In this document: piece after piece, positions 1 through 6,784 of the stretch
How the letters are laid out: each line of letters opens with the position of its first letter
How positions within the stretch are numbered: position 1 is the first letter of the stretch
NCBI GenBank assembly: GCA_030016765.1
Contig: JASEJS010000024.1
Span: 1 to 9,419 of the forward strand
Direction of reading: 5' to 3'
Length of the DNA stretch: 9,419 nt
Origin: Patescibacteria group bacterium
GTDB taxonomy: Bacteria; Patescibacteriota; Minisyncoccia; Minisyncoccales; JASEJS01
Translations under genes and position numbers: made by a program
The notes under the pieces: generated by a model
The model's database searches: none
What the model was told of the DNA's origin: nothing
The model's input: only the letters and a program-made list of their open reading frames with translations

Positions 1-118
1 AAAATAAGAAAAGAAAATTGTTACGCATTATCTTTATTACTCGAAATACAAATTTCAGAAATACTAATATCATTAGAAATTCATATTCTATAATTTTTCT
101 ATAATTTCATTTTTTGGT

Positions 119-1207
119 TTAATTTTCTCCATATATTCCTCTTAAAAGGATATTCTTTACAATTTCAAAAGCTTTCTCGGGTCCTTTTGAAAAAGAATTT
201 TCTATCTCACGAATAATCATTCTGTATTCTTCATCCATTTCATATTCAAGAATTTCGTATTGTTCTTGAGTCGGATACCACTCTTCACCCAAAAGTTCTT
301 TATGGGGCTTTAAAAGATAAAAATAATTTTCAAACTCTTTTTTCATCCAATCTTTTTTGCTAAATTCCTTGGTTGCTTCTATTGCTTTTTTCATTAACAA
401 AGTGAGTTCTCTAAGAAATCCCCTTAATTCTGATATGGTCTTGATAGAATTTTCATAATTTTCTATTCCGATTGTGAATTTTATTAAGCGCTGAGGTAAT
501 GGTGTAAAAGATTCAGTGTGATTGAAAAAATCAAAACCTATTTTTGTATCTTTATCATATATCTCAAGTGTTACTATTTTATTAAACTTCATATCCGATG
601 TAAATGGCCATATCTCAGGTCGTTTTAAGTCATAATATTCCCTAACTACCAAGATATCTTGATTCGGTAAGAAATATGGACCGTGAAATTCATGCCCATA
701 TTGGTGTTCTCGTGTGCATATCAATTCTGTGTAAAGCCAAAGGGTAGCATTAATTTTGCCTAAAATAGTACTCCTCTCTTTTGTAGCAGTTATCATCTCA
801 TAATTAATTACTTTATTAACTTGCTCTTTAGTCCAAATTATATTTCTCCCACTTTTACAAAAAACATCTTCTTTTCGATAATGTTGTATATATCGTATTA
901 TATGGAGAGCTAAATCCTCCAGTTGTTCAGCTGTTAAGCTACTTTTTCCGCCATAAATAAACAAATAAGTTAATTCTGCCAATCTTGAAGGCGCTTTAAA
1001 TAATTCAGCTATTCTATCATTGCTAAAATTTTTTTGTTCTAGTTTTTTAATTGTTTGATATAACTCTTTCAAAAAGTGGGAATATAAAGGCCAATATCCT
1101 TCCAAAGCATGAACAGGCCAAAGAGGAGGCTGAGACTTATCCTCTACTATGTGTTCAGCTATTGTTGAACATAATTGATTAATTTTTTCATCAACTTTCA
1201 TATTCAT
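119..1207 (-). CDS. Uncharacterised protein paired with a PEP-utilising mobile-domain protein
   Basis: I do not recognise this 362-residue family. The protein looks soluble: no signal peptide or membrane segment is visible, and it is mostly charged and helix-prone, with a possible coiled stretch near residues 255-300. The most distinctive part is a His-rich motif, HQYGHEFHGPY (residues 168-178), followed by a probable beta-rich segment (about 180-245, containing DILVVREYYDLKRPEIWP). These could be metal or active-site residues, but that is inference. The ATG overlaps the stop of the upstream mobile-domain gene by 4 nt (ATGA), so the two are probably translationally coupled and may work together, for example as target or partner of the phosphohistidine domain. 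A second ATG two codons later is also possible. The reading frame is intact over more than 1 kb, so it is a real gene of unknown function. Confidence 0.85.
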   Translation of the reverse strand: MNMKVDEKINQLCSTIAEHIVEDKSQPPLWPVHALEGYWPLYSHFLKELYQTIKKLEQKNFSNDRIAELFKAPSRLAELTYLFIYGGKSSLTAEQLEDLALHIIRYIQHYRKEDVFCKSGRNIIWTKEQVNKVINYEMITATKERSTILGKINATLWLYTELICTREHQYGHEFHGPYFLPNQDILVVREYYDLKRPEIWPFTSDMKFNKIVTLEIYDKDTKIGFDFFNHTESFTPLPQRLIKFTIGIENYENSIKTISELRGFLRELTLLMKKAIEATKEFSKKDWMKKEFENYFYLLKPHKELLGEEWYPTQEQYEILEYEMDEEYRMIIREIENSFSKGPEKAFEIVKNILLRGIYGEN

Positions 1208-1536
1208 ATAACTATCACTTCCCCTTTTTCTCCATCCACAATTACTTCCATATTATCTTTTAATTTTTTTGTTGCTTCATTAGTTCCTACAACGCAAGGA
1301 ATTCCCATCTCTCTCGCTACGATGGCATGGTGAGATAAAATACCACCAATATCAGTTACTATTGCTTTTGCTTTAAGAATAGCTGGAAGATAATGTGGAT
1401 TTGTTAATATAGAAACAAGAATATCTCCTTCTTCCATTTTATCAATTTCAAATAGGGAATTTACAATTTTAATTTTACCCCTAACTACTCCAGAACTTGC
1501 TGGGATTCCTTTTAAAATGATTTTTTGTTTTGGCAT
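1204..1536 (-). CDS. Stand-alone PEP-utilising enzyme mobile (phosphohistidine) domain protein
   Basis: This 110-residue protein is essentially only the swivelling phosphohistidine domain of the PEP synthase, pyruvate phosphate dikinase and EI family. It starts with the typical KGIPASSGVVRGK (residues 9-21). The signature GGILSHHAIVAREMGIP spans residues 64-80, with the likely phospho-accepting His69 in SHH. The usual C-terminal VDGEKGEV turn is present (100-107). In full enzymes this domain carries phosphate between an ATP-grasp domain and a PEP/pyruvate barrel; neither is encoded in this window. The gene begins 3 nt after the hicA stop, and the first 11 codons belong to a 35-bp sequence repeated exactly at 2074-2108 behind secA. 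A GGAG lies 14 nt upstream, inside hicA, which is a long spacing. The stop overlaps the next gene by 4 nt. The domain call is firm; the role is unknown. Confidence 0.88.
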   Translation of the reverse strand: MPKQKIILKGIPASSGVVRGKIKIVNSLFEIDKMEEGDILVSILTNPHYLPAILKAKAIVTDIGGILSHHAIVAREMGIPCVVGTNEATKKLKDNMEVIVDGEKGEVIVI

Positions 1537-1539
1537 ATT
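1505..1539. repeat. 35-bp direct repeat, copy A (start of the mobile-domain gene)
   Basis: This copy covers the first 11 codons plus 2 nt (ATG at 1536) and 3 nt upstream of the mobile-domain gene. It is identical over 35 bp to 2074-2108. The copies are 569 bp apart and enclose hicBA and its promoter. Confidence 0.95.
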
Positions 1540-1791
1540 TTAAGAATTTTCTCCATAAAAAAGAGGCCTTAATTTTTCTTCAGGAATATATCTTAAGGCC
1601 TGTCTGAAAATTGCCTTTAAAGTTCCCTTATCTAATTCTTTATGTAAAGGAATAGTTAAGGTTTGCTTTGTTCCATTATTTAGAGTCCTCCTTAATTTTA
1701 CATGACTCCCCTTTTGAGAAATAATTTTAAAATCAAATTGAGAAAAGATCTCTAAAATTTCTTCTCCACTTAGAACTTTAAGTTTTGGCAT
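1540..1791 (-). CDS. hicA: HicA-type toxin (mRNA interferase)
   Basis: This 83-residue protein matches the HicA/YcfA family: small, basic, with a dsRBD-like fold that cleaves mRNA. Its signature is GSHVKLRR (residues 28-35), with the catalytic His30, followed by TIPLHKELDKGTLKAIFRQA (residues 46-65). I start it at the ATG at 1791, which gives the usual MPKLKVLSGEE N-terminus. An upstream TTG at 1809 would add six residues and overlap hicB further. With the ATG, the gene overlaps the end of hicB by 14 nt, as expected for a coupled antitoxin-toxin pair, here with the antitoxin first. No strong SD is visible, so translation probably depends on hicB. The catalytic His and full length suggest an intact toxin. 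Confidence 0.88.
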   Translation of the reverse strand: MPKLKVLSGEEILEIFSQFDFKIISQKGSHVKLRRTLNNGTKQTLTIPLHKELDKGTLKAIFRQALRYIPEEKLRPLFYGENS

Positions 1792-2008
1792 AAAATGGTT
1801 CAAGCTCAAAATTAATTAAAACTGAAAAGTCAGGCGAAATATCCCATTCCTTTAAATTCTCACCTTCCAAATGTAGCGAAATTGCTTCCTTTATATTTTC
1901 AATAGTTTCATCCACAGTTTTTCCTTGAGTAACTACTGGCAAATCAATGCATTCCGCCACATAATATTTTTCTCCTTTATAAATTTTAACCTGAATAATT
2001 TTTTTCAT
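1778..2008 (-). CDS. hicB: HicB-type antitoxin, short form
   Basis: The 76-residue product matches the short HicB family: an N-terminal partial RNase H-like fold with YYVAECIDLPVVTQGKTVDE (residues 15-34) and a helix ENIKEAISLHLE (37-48). It is expected to bind and block HicA. It has no C-terminal helix-turn-helix or ribbon-helix-helix domain, so it probably cannot repress its own promoter alone. The gene is first in the pair and overlaps hicA by 14 nt. A good promoter (2017-2045) ends 8 nt before its ATG, and there is no SD, so the mRNA is likely leaderless or nearly so. Confidence 0.88.
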   Translation of the reverse strand: MKKIIQVKIYKGEKYYVAECIDLPVVTQGKTVDETIENIKEAISLHLEGENLKEWDISPDFSVLINFELEPFYAKT

Positions 2009-2016
2009 TTATTTTA

Positions 2017-2045
2017 AGTTTAGTCCATTTAATAAGAATTGTCAA
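2017..2045 (-). promoter_or_regulatory. Sigma70-type promoter of hicBA
   Basis: A perfect -35 TTGACA (2045-2040) is followed by a 17-nt spacer and a -10 of TAAACT (2022-2017, 4 of 6 consensus). The hicB ATG comes 8 nt after the -10, leaving almost no 5' leader. The promoter lies inside the segment bounded by the two 35-bp repeats, so it would have travelled with hicBA. Confidence 0.65.
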
Positions 2046-2073
2046 AGAAAAAATTTTAAAACTGATTACTAGA

Positions 2074-2108
2074 ATTCCTTTTAAAATGATTTTTTGTTTT
2101 GGCATATT
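2074..2108. repeat. 35-bp direct repeat, copy B (orphan gene start after secA)
   Basis: This exact second copy of 1505-1539 lies directly after secA; its ATG (2105) is 1 nt behind the secA stop codon. Read on the minus strand it opens a 39-codon frame (2105 to 1986) whose first 11 residues equal the mobile-domain protein and whose remainder resembles nothing I know. It looks like the scar of an insertion or duplication, not a gene. Confidence 0.95.
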
Positions 2109-4578
2109 AACCATACTTTGGCCAGCAACATTTTTTGTATTTCATTGGTTTGCCAGTTTTGGGATTGATTTTACCGCAAGGGCAGGGATCATTTCGACCG
2201 GGCTTATTTTTAGGTTTTAGGGAATAGGGTCTAGGGGTCAGCGAAGGAGCAACTTGAGGAGGAAACGGAGCAAGGCTAATTCTCAAAATTGTGTTGGCAA
2301 TATTAGATTCCATAGTTGCAAGTAATCTCTGAAACATTTTGTGGCCTTCATTTTTATATTCAACCAAAGGATCTTGCTGACCATAAGCCCTTAACCTTAC
2401 TGAATCTCTGAGATATTCCATATTTTCCAAATGTTCCATCCAGAGCATATCTAAGATTCTTAAACTAATAATTTTTTCAACTTGTCGCATGTTTTCTTCA
2501 CCTATTTCTTTCTCTTTTTCTTTATATTCTTTTTCAGTAAAGCCGGCTTTTTTTATCATCTCCAAAATTAAGGAGCTTAGCTCATTTTTCTGGGCTTTTT
2601 CTAAGATTTCCCTTCTCTTTTTATAGATTACCTCTCGGTGTTTATTTAAAACATCATCATAGTCTAAAACATACTTTCTTAAATCAAAATTTAACCCCTC
2701 AATTTTTGATTGAGCTGATTCAATTACTCCTGAAACCAGATTAGCTTCAATTGGCTGGTCTTCTGGAATTTTCAAAATGCCCATTAAAGATTTTATTCTC
2801 TCTCCGCCAAAAATTCTCATTAAATCATCTTCCAGTGAAACAAAAAATTGAGAAGATCCTGGATCTCCTTGCCTTCCTGCTCTTCCTCTTAACTGATTAT
2901 CAATCCTCCTGGCTTCGTGTCTTTCCGTACCAATAACATGGAGTCCTCCTAATTCGATAACCTCTTTTGCCTCTTCTGGATTTGGGGGATTCCCTCCCAA
3001 AATTATATCCACTCCCCTACCTGCCATATTAGTGGCAATAGTAACTGCTCCCAATTTCCCAGCCTGGGCAATGATCTCTCCTTCCCTTTCATGATTTTTG
3101 GCATTTAAAATTTGATGGGGAATTCCTTCTCGATCCAATAATTTTCCCAAATACTCATTTTTTTCAATAGAGGTAGTTCCTACCAAAACTGGCTGACCTT
3201 TTTGATGTCTTTCTTTTATTTCTTTGACCACTGCCTCAAATTTTCCTTTTTCTGTTTTATAAACTCTATCTGGCAGATCTTTTCTTATCATCGGCTTATT
3301 AGTTGGAACAACAATTACTTCTAATCCATAAACCTTATCAAACTCCTCAGCTGAGGTAGCTGCAGTTCCAGTCATCCCGGCTAATTTATGATACATTCTA
3401 AAATAATTTTGAAAGGTAATTGAAGCTAAGGTTAATGATTCTGGCTGAACCCTGACTCCTTCTTTAGCTTCAATAGCTTGATGCAAACCTCCTGACCATC
3501 TCCTTCCTGGCATCAATCTACCAGTAAATTCATCAACAATAATTATCTGGCCATCTCTGACTACATAATCCCGGTCCTTTTTGAAAAGAGCCTCTGCCCT
3601 CAAGGCCTGCTCTAAATGATGCAAATATTTTATTCCCTTTTCTTGGTAAATATTTTCCATTCCCAAAATCTTTTCAATTTTGTTTATCCCTTCTTCAGTT
3701 AAAGTCACTGCCCTCATCTTCTCATCAATCTGATAATCAATATTTTCTTTTAAATGGGGCATAATCTTAGCAAATTCTCCGTACCATTTCGAACTTTCCA
3801 CATCTGGAGCCGAGATTATTAAGGGAGTTCTGGCTTCATCAATCAAAATTGAATCAACCTCATCAATAATGGCATAATGAAACCCCCTCTGAGCCTGTTG
3901 ATTTAAATCATAAACCATGTTATCTCTCAAATAATCAAATCCAAACTCATTATTAGTACCATAAGTGATATCAGCTAAATAGGCCTCTTTTCTGGAGCAA
4001 GGTCTTAAAAAATCTTCAACTACATAAAAACTCCCCAATTCATCTCTCATTTTTTCCTTTTCCTCCGGGGGCTTTTTAAAGTCTGGATCATATAAAAAAG
4101 ATTGTTCGTGATTTAAACAACCAACTGATAAGCCAAGTAAATGATAGATTTGACCCATCCAGACCGTATCCCTTCTGGCCAAATAATCATTAACAGTTAC
4201 TAAATGAGTTCCTTTCCCTTCCAGGGCATTTAAATATAAAGGCAAAGTAGCAGCCAAGGTCTTTCCTTCCCCAGTTTTCATTTCGGCAATTTTTCCCTGA
4301 TGCAAAACGATTCCACCAATCAATTGAACATCGAAATGCCTTTGATTTAAGGTTCTTTTAGCTGCTTCCCTAACTAAGGCAAAAGCTTCTGGTAATAAAT
4401 CATCTAAAGTCTCTCCTTTTTTCAACCTTTCTTTAAATTCTCCAGTTTTTTCTTTTAGTTTTTCATTAGAAAAACTCTCGAATTCTGGTTCGAGTTTATT
4501 TATTTTCTCAACAATTGGCTGAAGTTTTTTTAAATATTTCTCATTGGCATCCCCAAAAATTTTCCTAATTATTGACAT
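2107..4578 (-). CDS. secA: Preprotein translocase ATPase SecA
   Basis: SecA is the ATP-driven motor that pushes unfolded preproteins through SecYEG at the inner face of the membrane. The 823-residue protein shows the full order: Walker A MKTGEGKT (100-107), DEVD Walker B (239-242) followed by DEARTPLIIS, the preprotein cross-linking region, the second helicase domain with GTTSIEKNE (467-475) and the TNMAGRGVDI/GRAGRQGD motifs (517-572), a helical scaffold, and a C-terminal zinc motif. The zinc ligands would be Cys799, Cys801, Cys817 and Cys818, with a longer loop than the usual short spacer. An insertion around residues 153-198 and a short wing region (about 655-700) make it differ from the 901-residue E. 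coli protein. The ATG at 4578 gives the expected N-terminus. It follows a terminator and has no SD; TACAAT 11 nt before the ATG is a weak -10 candidate. Confidence 0.98.
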   Translation of the reverse strand: MSIIRKIFGDANEKYLKKLQPIVEKINKLEPEFESFSNEKLKEKTGEFKERLKKGETLDDLLPEAFALVREAAKRTLNQRHFDVQLIGGIVLHQGKIAEMKTGEGKTLAATLPLYLNALEGKGTHLVTVNDYLARRDTVWMGQIYHLLGLSVGCLNHEQSFLYDPDFKKPPEEKEKMRDELGSFYVVEDFLRPCSRKEAYLADITYGTNNEFGFDYLRDNMVYDLNQQAQRGFHYAIIDEVDSILIDEARTPLIISAPDVESSKWYGEFAKIMPHLKENIDYQIDEKMRAVTLTEEGINKIEKILGMENIYQEKGIKYLHHLEQALRAEALFKKDRDYVVRDGQIIIVDEFTGRLMPGRRWSGGLHQAIEAKEGVRVQPESLTLASITFQNYFRMYHKLAGMTGTAATSAEEFDKVYGLEVIVVPTNKPMIRKDLPDRVYKTEKGKFEAVVKEIKERHQKGQPVLVGTTSIEKNEYLGKLLDREGIPHQILNAKNHEREGEIIAQAGKLGAVTIATNMAGRGVDIILGGNPPNPEEAKEVIELGGLHVIGTERHEARRIDNQLRGRAGRQGDPGSSQFFVSLEDDLMRIFGGERIKSLMGILKIPEDQPIEANLVSGVIESAQSKIEGLNFDLRKYVLDYDDVLNKHREVIYKKRREILEKAQKNELSSLILEMIKKAGFTEKEYKEKEKEIGEENMRQVEKIISLRILDMLWMEHLENMEYLRDSVRLRAYGQQDPLVEYKNEGHKMFQRLLATMESNIANTILRISLAPFPPQVAPSLTPRPYSLKPKNKPGRNDPCPCGKINPKTGKPMKYKKCCWPKYG

Positions 4579-4614
4579 AGTATCTTTTTATTGTATAACT
4601 TTTCTCAAAAAAAT

Positions 4615-4637
4615 AAAGGAGAGTTAAACTCTCCTTT
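4615..4637 (-). terminator. Rho-independent terminator between the DUF62-like remnant and secA
   Basis: A 10-bp stem (AAAGGAGAGT with ACTCTCCTTT) closes on a 3-nt loop. On the minus strand it is followed by ATTTTTTT. It lies just after the remnant's stop codon and before secA, so secA should have its own promoter. Confidence 0.85.
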
Positions 4638-4829
4638 TTAATTTCCCTCCCTTCTCCTAGTAATTGTTATTTCATCACCTTTTTTTATTTTTAGGGTTTT
4701 GGCAGCATTTCCTTCTGAGATGGCTATTTCCAAAAATGATCCTTTAGTGGGATGTTCAAAGTCACCAGCGCAGCAGCTGGAACAAAACAGTCTCGACCTT
4801 CGAATGCCTTAGAGAATTGTTCTTTTCAT
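4638..4829 (-). pseudogene. Decayed remnant of a SAM hydroxide adenosyltransferase-like (DUF62) gene
   Basis: A near-perfect SD (AAAGGAGG, 4844-4837, 7 nt spacing) precedes an ATG at 4829, but that frame meets TAA after six codons. The next frame over (about 4822-4766) encodes FSKAFEGRDCFVPAAAL, which resembles the F-x-GRD-x-F-x-PAAA motif of the family that hydrolyses S-adenosylmethionine to adenosine and methionine. The original frame then continues from about 4769 with DFEHPTKGSFLEIAIS and EGNAAKTLKIKKGDEI, resembling that family's C-terminal LEIA...GNAA..LG...GDEV segment. The motifs normally sit about 100 residues apart in a protein of about 260, so the gene seems to have lost its N-terminal part and its middle as well as its frame. 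The identification rests on remembered family motifs. Sequencing or assembly error cannot explain the missing length. A short rearranged peptide gene is the alternative. Confidence 0.6.
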
Positions 4830-4836
4830 TTCTCTA

Positions 4837-4844
4837 CCTCCTTT
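4837..4844 (-). promoter_or_regulatory. Strong Shine-Dalgarno left in front of the broken gene
   Basis: AAAGGAGG is placed 7 nt before an ATG. It is one of only two near-consensus SD sites I noted in the window, the other being that of the GNAT gene. It shows that a translated gene once started here. Confidence 0.7.
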
Positions 4845-4876
4845 ATTTTGTTGAATTCAGATTTTTCTAAAAAATA

Positions 4877-4893
4877 AAGCCCAAAAAGGGCTT
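4877..4893 (-). terminator. Rho-independent terminator of the GNAT gene
   Basis: A 6-bp stem (AAGCCC with GGGCTT) has a loop of five T on the minus strand and is followed there by TATTTTTT. The TAA stop of the acetyltransferase gene (4894-4892) overlaps the stem. Confidence 0.8.
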
Positions 4894-5371
4894 AAAAATT
4901 TTTAAAGAACCAAACTATTCTTTCTTTACTCCACATTGGAAGTTTTATTTCCTTTGGTTGTTCGAAAAGTTTTCGGTAAAAATGGCAAGCTCTTTTGTTA
5001 TCTTCGTCGGTTTCTGTAAAAATGGCTGCGATTTTCTTCCCTTTCTCTTGCCAATATTGCTTCACTCTATTGAATGCTTCTCTCCACAATTCTTTTCCTA
5101 TCCCTTGATTCTGGTATTCTTTTTTGATCCCAATCCAGGAGGAAAGAAGCAATATCTCATCTTTACAGAAGTCCCAGATTGCCCAACGCATGCATCCAAT
5201 AATCTCTCCTCCTTTTTCTACTACAAACCACCAAAGATATGGATTTGGTGGCCAACCAAGCCCTTTAATCCATTCTTCCATTTCAGTAACAGAGATCTCA
5301 GGATATATTTCTTCTCTGATAATTTTTGCTATCTCTCCTATTTCTCCTTCTTCAGCCTTTCTTATTTTCAA
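4892..5371 (-). CDS. GNAT-family N-acetyltransferase
   Basis: This 159-residue single-domain protein has the GNAT fold signature. Motif A reads IGIKKEYQNQGIGKELW (residues 80-96), where QNQGIG (87-92) should bind the acetyl-CoA pyrophosphate. Motif B, NKRACHFYRKL (125-135), is the usual alpha4 segment. The acceptor cannot be told from sequence. The start is a TTG, supported by AGGAGGTGG (5386-5378) at proper spacing and the usual N-terminus MKIRKAEEGEI. It is a complete unit with its own promoter (5394-5422) and terminator (4877-4893), set between the polyamine genes and secA. Placement beside polyamine genes allows a spermidine or diamine acetyltransferase, but its motifs do not establish this. 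Confidence 0.92.
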   Translation of the reverse strand: MKIRKAEEGEIGEIAKIIREEIYPEISVTEMEEWIKGLGWPPNPYLWWFVVEKGGEIIGCMRWAIWDFCKDEILLLSSWIGIKKEYQNQGIGKELWREAFNRVKQYWQEKGKKIAAIFTETDEDNKRACHFYRKLFEQPKEIKLPMWSKERIVWFFKNF

Positions 5372-5393
5372 TTTTCACCACCTCCTGTTTTAT

Positions 5394-5422
5394 ATTTTAT
5401 CATCTTCTTAAAATTTTGTCAA
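5394..5422 (-). promoter_or_regulatory. Strong sigma70-type promoter of the GNAT gene
   Basis: A perfect -35 TTGACA (5422-5417), an exact 17-nt spacer and a -10 TAAAAT (5399-5394, 5 of 6). Transcription should begin near 5387, giving a leader of about 15 nt that is almost entirely the SD site. Confidence 0.8.
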
Positions 5423-5503
5423 TTAAATACTTCTCTCCACAAAATTACTCAAGAAAATTATTACCGATCCCGTGAGAAGTGTCTTTTATGCGGGTTAAAC
5501 ATT

Positions 5504-6370
5504 TCATTTTCGATATTTTGGGAAAACTGCTGAGGCAAAATGAATTTGGGGAGAATAATATTTTGTTTTAAGGTTTAATTTTTGATATTTTTCTTTTATT
5601 TTTTTAAAGCTAAATTTCTCAAAATCAACCTTTTTTGAACCAAAAGAAAAAGTGTGTTCATCAAAGGGAAAGCATCCAACAAAGGCTTTGTGAACCTTAA
5701 AGAAGGGAAAAACTTTTCTAATTCTTTCTCTAGCTTTTTTTGCAAATTTCTCTTTGAAATAAGCAGTTTGGAAAGCGGCAATTCCTTTCTCTTTTAAGGC
5801 CCTTAAAACATCTTTATAAAATCGGACTTGAAAAAGAGGTATTGAAGGTCCAGAAGGATCAGTTGAATCGCAAATTATAATATCAAAAAAATTATTATAG
5901 TTTTTAATAAATTTTCGGCCATCCTCATTAAAAATTTTTAATCTTCTATCATCAAAAGCTCCTTTGGAAACTGAAGGTAAATATTTTTTTGAAACCTCAA
6001 TAACTTTTTCATCAATGTCTACTAAAAAAATTTCTTTAACATCCTTATATTTCACCACCTCTCTTAATACTCCACCATCGCCACCCCCAATGATTAAAAC
6101 TTTTTTGGGATTTTGATGATAAAGAAAAGCGGGATGAACTAACATCTCATGGTAGATATATTCATCTTTTGTTGAGAGTTGAACCAATCCATCTAAAACT
6201 AAAATCCTCCCAAATTCTTTTGTCTCAAAAATCTCAATTTTTTGATATTGGCTTTTTCCAGAATAAATATCTTTTTCAATTTGGACTCCCCAAGTAGAAG
6301 TTGGTAGCTCGGTGGGTAATTTGAACTCCTCAAAAAACCAAATTTTTCCAAAAAGAAATTTTTTTCTCAT
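5504..6370 (-). CDS. speE: Spermidine synthase / polyamine aminopropyltransferase
   Basis: The enzyme transfers the aminopropyl group from decarboxylated AdoMet to putrescine or a related amine, releasing methylthioadenosine. The 288-residue protein has the family order: an N-terminal beta domain with TSTWGVQI and SGKSQYQKIEIFET (25-50), LVLDGLVQLSTKDEYIYHEM (57-76), the nucleotide-binding loop GGGDGGVLREV (95-105), the acidic DIDEKV (118-123) and the active-site CDSTDPSGP (167-175) with catalytic Asp168/Asp171. I chose the ATG at 6370; a TTG at 6382 would add four residues. No clear SD is present, and a CATAAT 11 nt upstream is a possible -10. It is the last gene of the polyamine cluster, 57 nt after the SpeD-like gene. 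Substrate (putrescine, agmatine or other) is not decided by sequence. Confidence 0.95.
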   Translation of the reverse strand: MRKKFLFGKIWFFEEFKLPTELPTSTWGVQIEKDIYSGKSQYQKIEIFETKEFGRILVLDGLVQLSTKDEYIYHEMLVHPAFLYHQNPKKVLIIGGGDGGVLREVVKYKDVKEIFLVDIDEKVIEVSKKYLPSVSKGAFDDRRLKIFNEDGRKFIKNYNNFFDIIICDSTDPSGPSIPLFQVRFYKDVLRALKEKGIAAFQTAYFKEKFAKKARERIRKVFPFFKVHKAFVGCFPFDEHTFSFGSKKVDFEKFSFKKIKEKYQKLNLKTKYYSPQIHFASAVFPKYRK

Positions 6371-6427
6371 AAACCCTACCAATTATGAAATGTTTACCAT
6401 GATTTTTCAGTTAATTGCTTAAAGCGA

Positions 6428-6784
6428 TTAACGAATTAAGACCCTATTTTTAATTTTTTTTGCTTTAAAAAATTTTTTAGTAAAATCGGTTACTTTTTTA
6501 TGGTCAAATAATTTACAAGAAAAAATATTAAGGAAAGCCCGATTCCAAAGTTCAGAAAAATGAGCAGTTATTGAACTGGTCTCTATTAATTGAACTAAAG
6601 AATAACCAGCGGTAACCGGATTTTTCAAAGCAAATCTTTCTATCAAGAGCTTACCATATTTTTTAACTTTTAGCAAATTACAAAGTTTATTGGAATACTC
6701 CAAAATTTTTTTCTTTGATCTAATAGTTTTTGGATCGCAATCGATTAAATCTAGTATTAATTCTTTACCATAAATTTTTTTCAT
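6428..6784 (-). CDS. Divergent SpeD-like pyruvoyl decarboxylase (possible ornithine/arginine decarboxylase)
   Basis: The 118-residue protein is a second AdoMet-decarboxylase homologue. Its core, LIETSSITAHFSE (66-78) followed by FLNIFSCKLFD (84-94), aligns with the core of the nearby SpeD. Ser70 (self-cleavage, becoming the pyruvoyl group), His75 (+5) and Cys90 (+20) keep the exact spacing of the catalytic Ser/His/Cys. The His that normally follows the pyruvoyl Ser is Ser71, and the HSWPE segment is HFSEL, so the substrate pocket differs. SpeD homologues that have become pyruvoyl-dependent ornithine or arginine decarboxylases are known in candidate-phylum bacteria; beside a canonical speD and speE this is an attractive role, but it is inference. 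The ATG at 6784 overlaps the raiA stop by 4 nt; a TTG at 6817 would add 11 residues lying in the raiA frame overlap and is less likely. Confidence 0.88.
   Translation of the reverse strand: MKKIYGKELILDLIDCDPKTIRSKKKILEYSNKLCNLLKVKKYGKLLIERFALKNPVTAGYSLVQLIETSSITAHFSELWNRAFLNIFSCKLFDHKKVTDFTKKFFKAKKIKNRVLIR

Noticed and set aside
1..73. Short minus-strand frame (MILVFLKFVFRVIK...) running off the left edge
   Set aside because: Only 24 codons are visible in very AT-rich DNA with no SD; it could be the start of a gene, but the evidence is too thin.
86..107. Tandem 11-bp repeat TTCTATAATTT x2
   Set aside because: Two copies of a low-complexity AT sequence; may be chance.
2751..2936. Plus-strand 61-codon frame inside secA
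   Set aside because: Antisense to the conserved helicase region of secA; no independent support.
4958..5533. Plus-strand open frames opposite the GNAT gene (also 5124-5411)
   Set aside because: Antisense shadows of a clear acetyltransferase gene, with no SD and no family resemblance.
5596..5781. Minus-strand 61-codon frame inside speE
   Set aside because: Out-of-frame overlap with conserved speE sequence; no start signal.
6410..6432. Inverted repeat GTTAATTGC/GCGATTAAC after the SpeD-like gene
   Set aside because: It has one mismatch on the transcribed strand and no U-tract, so it is not a convincing terminator.
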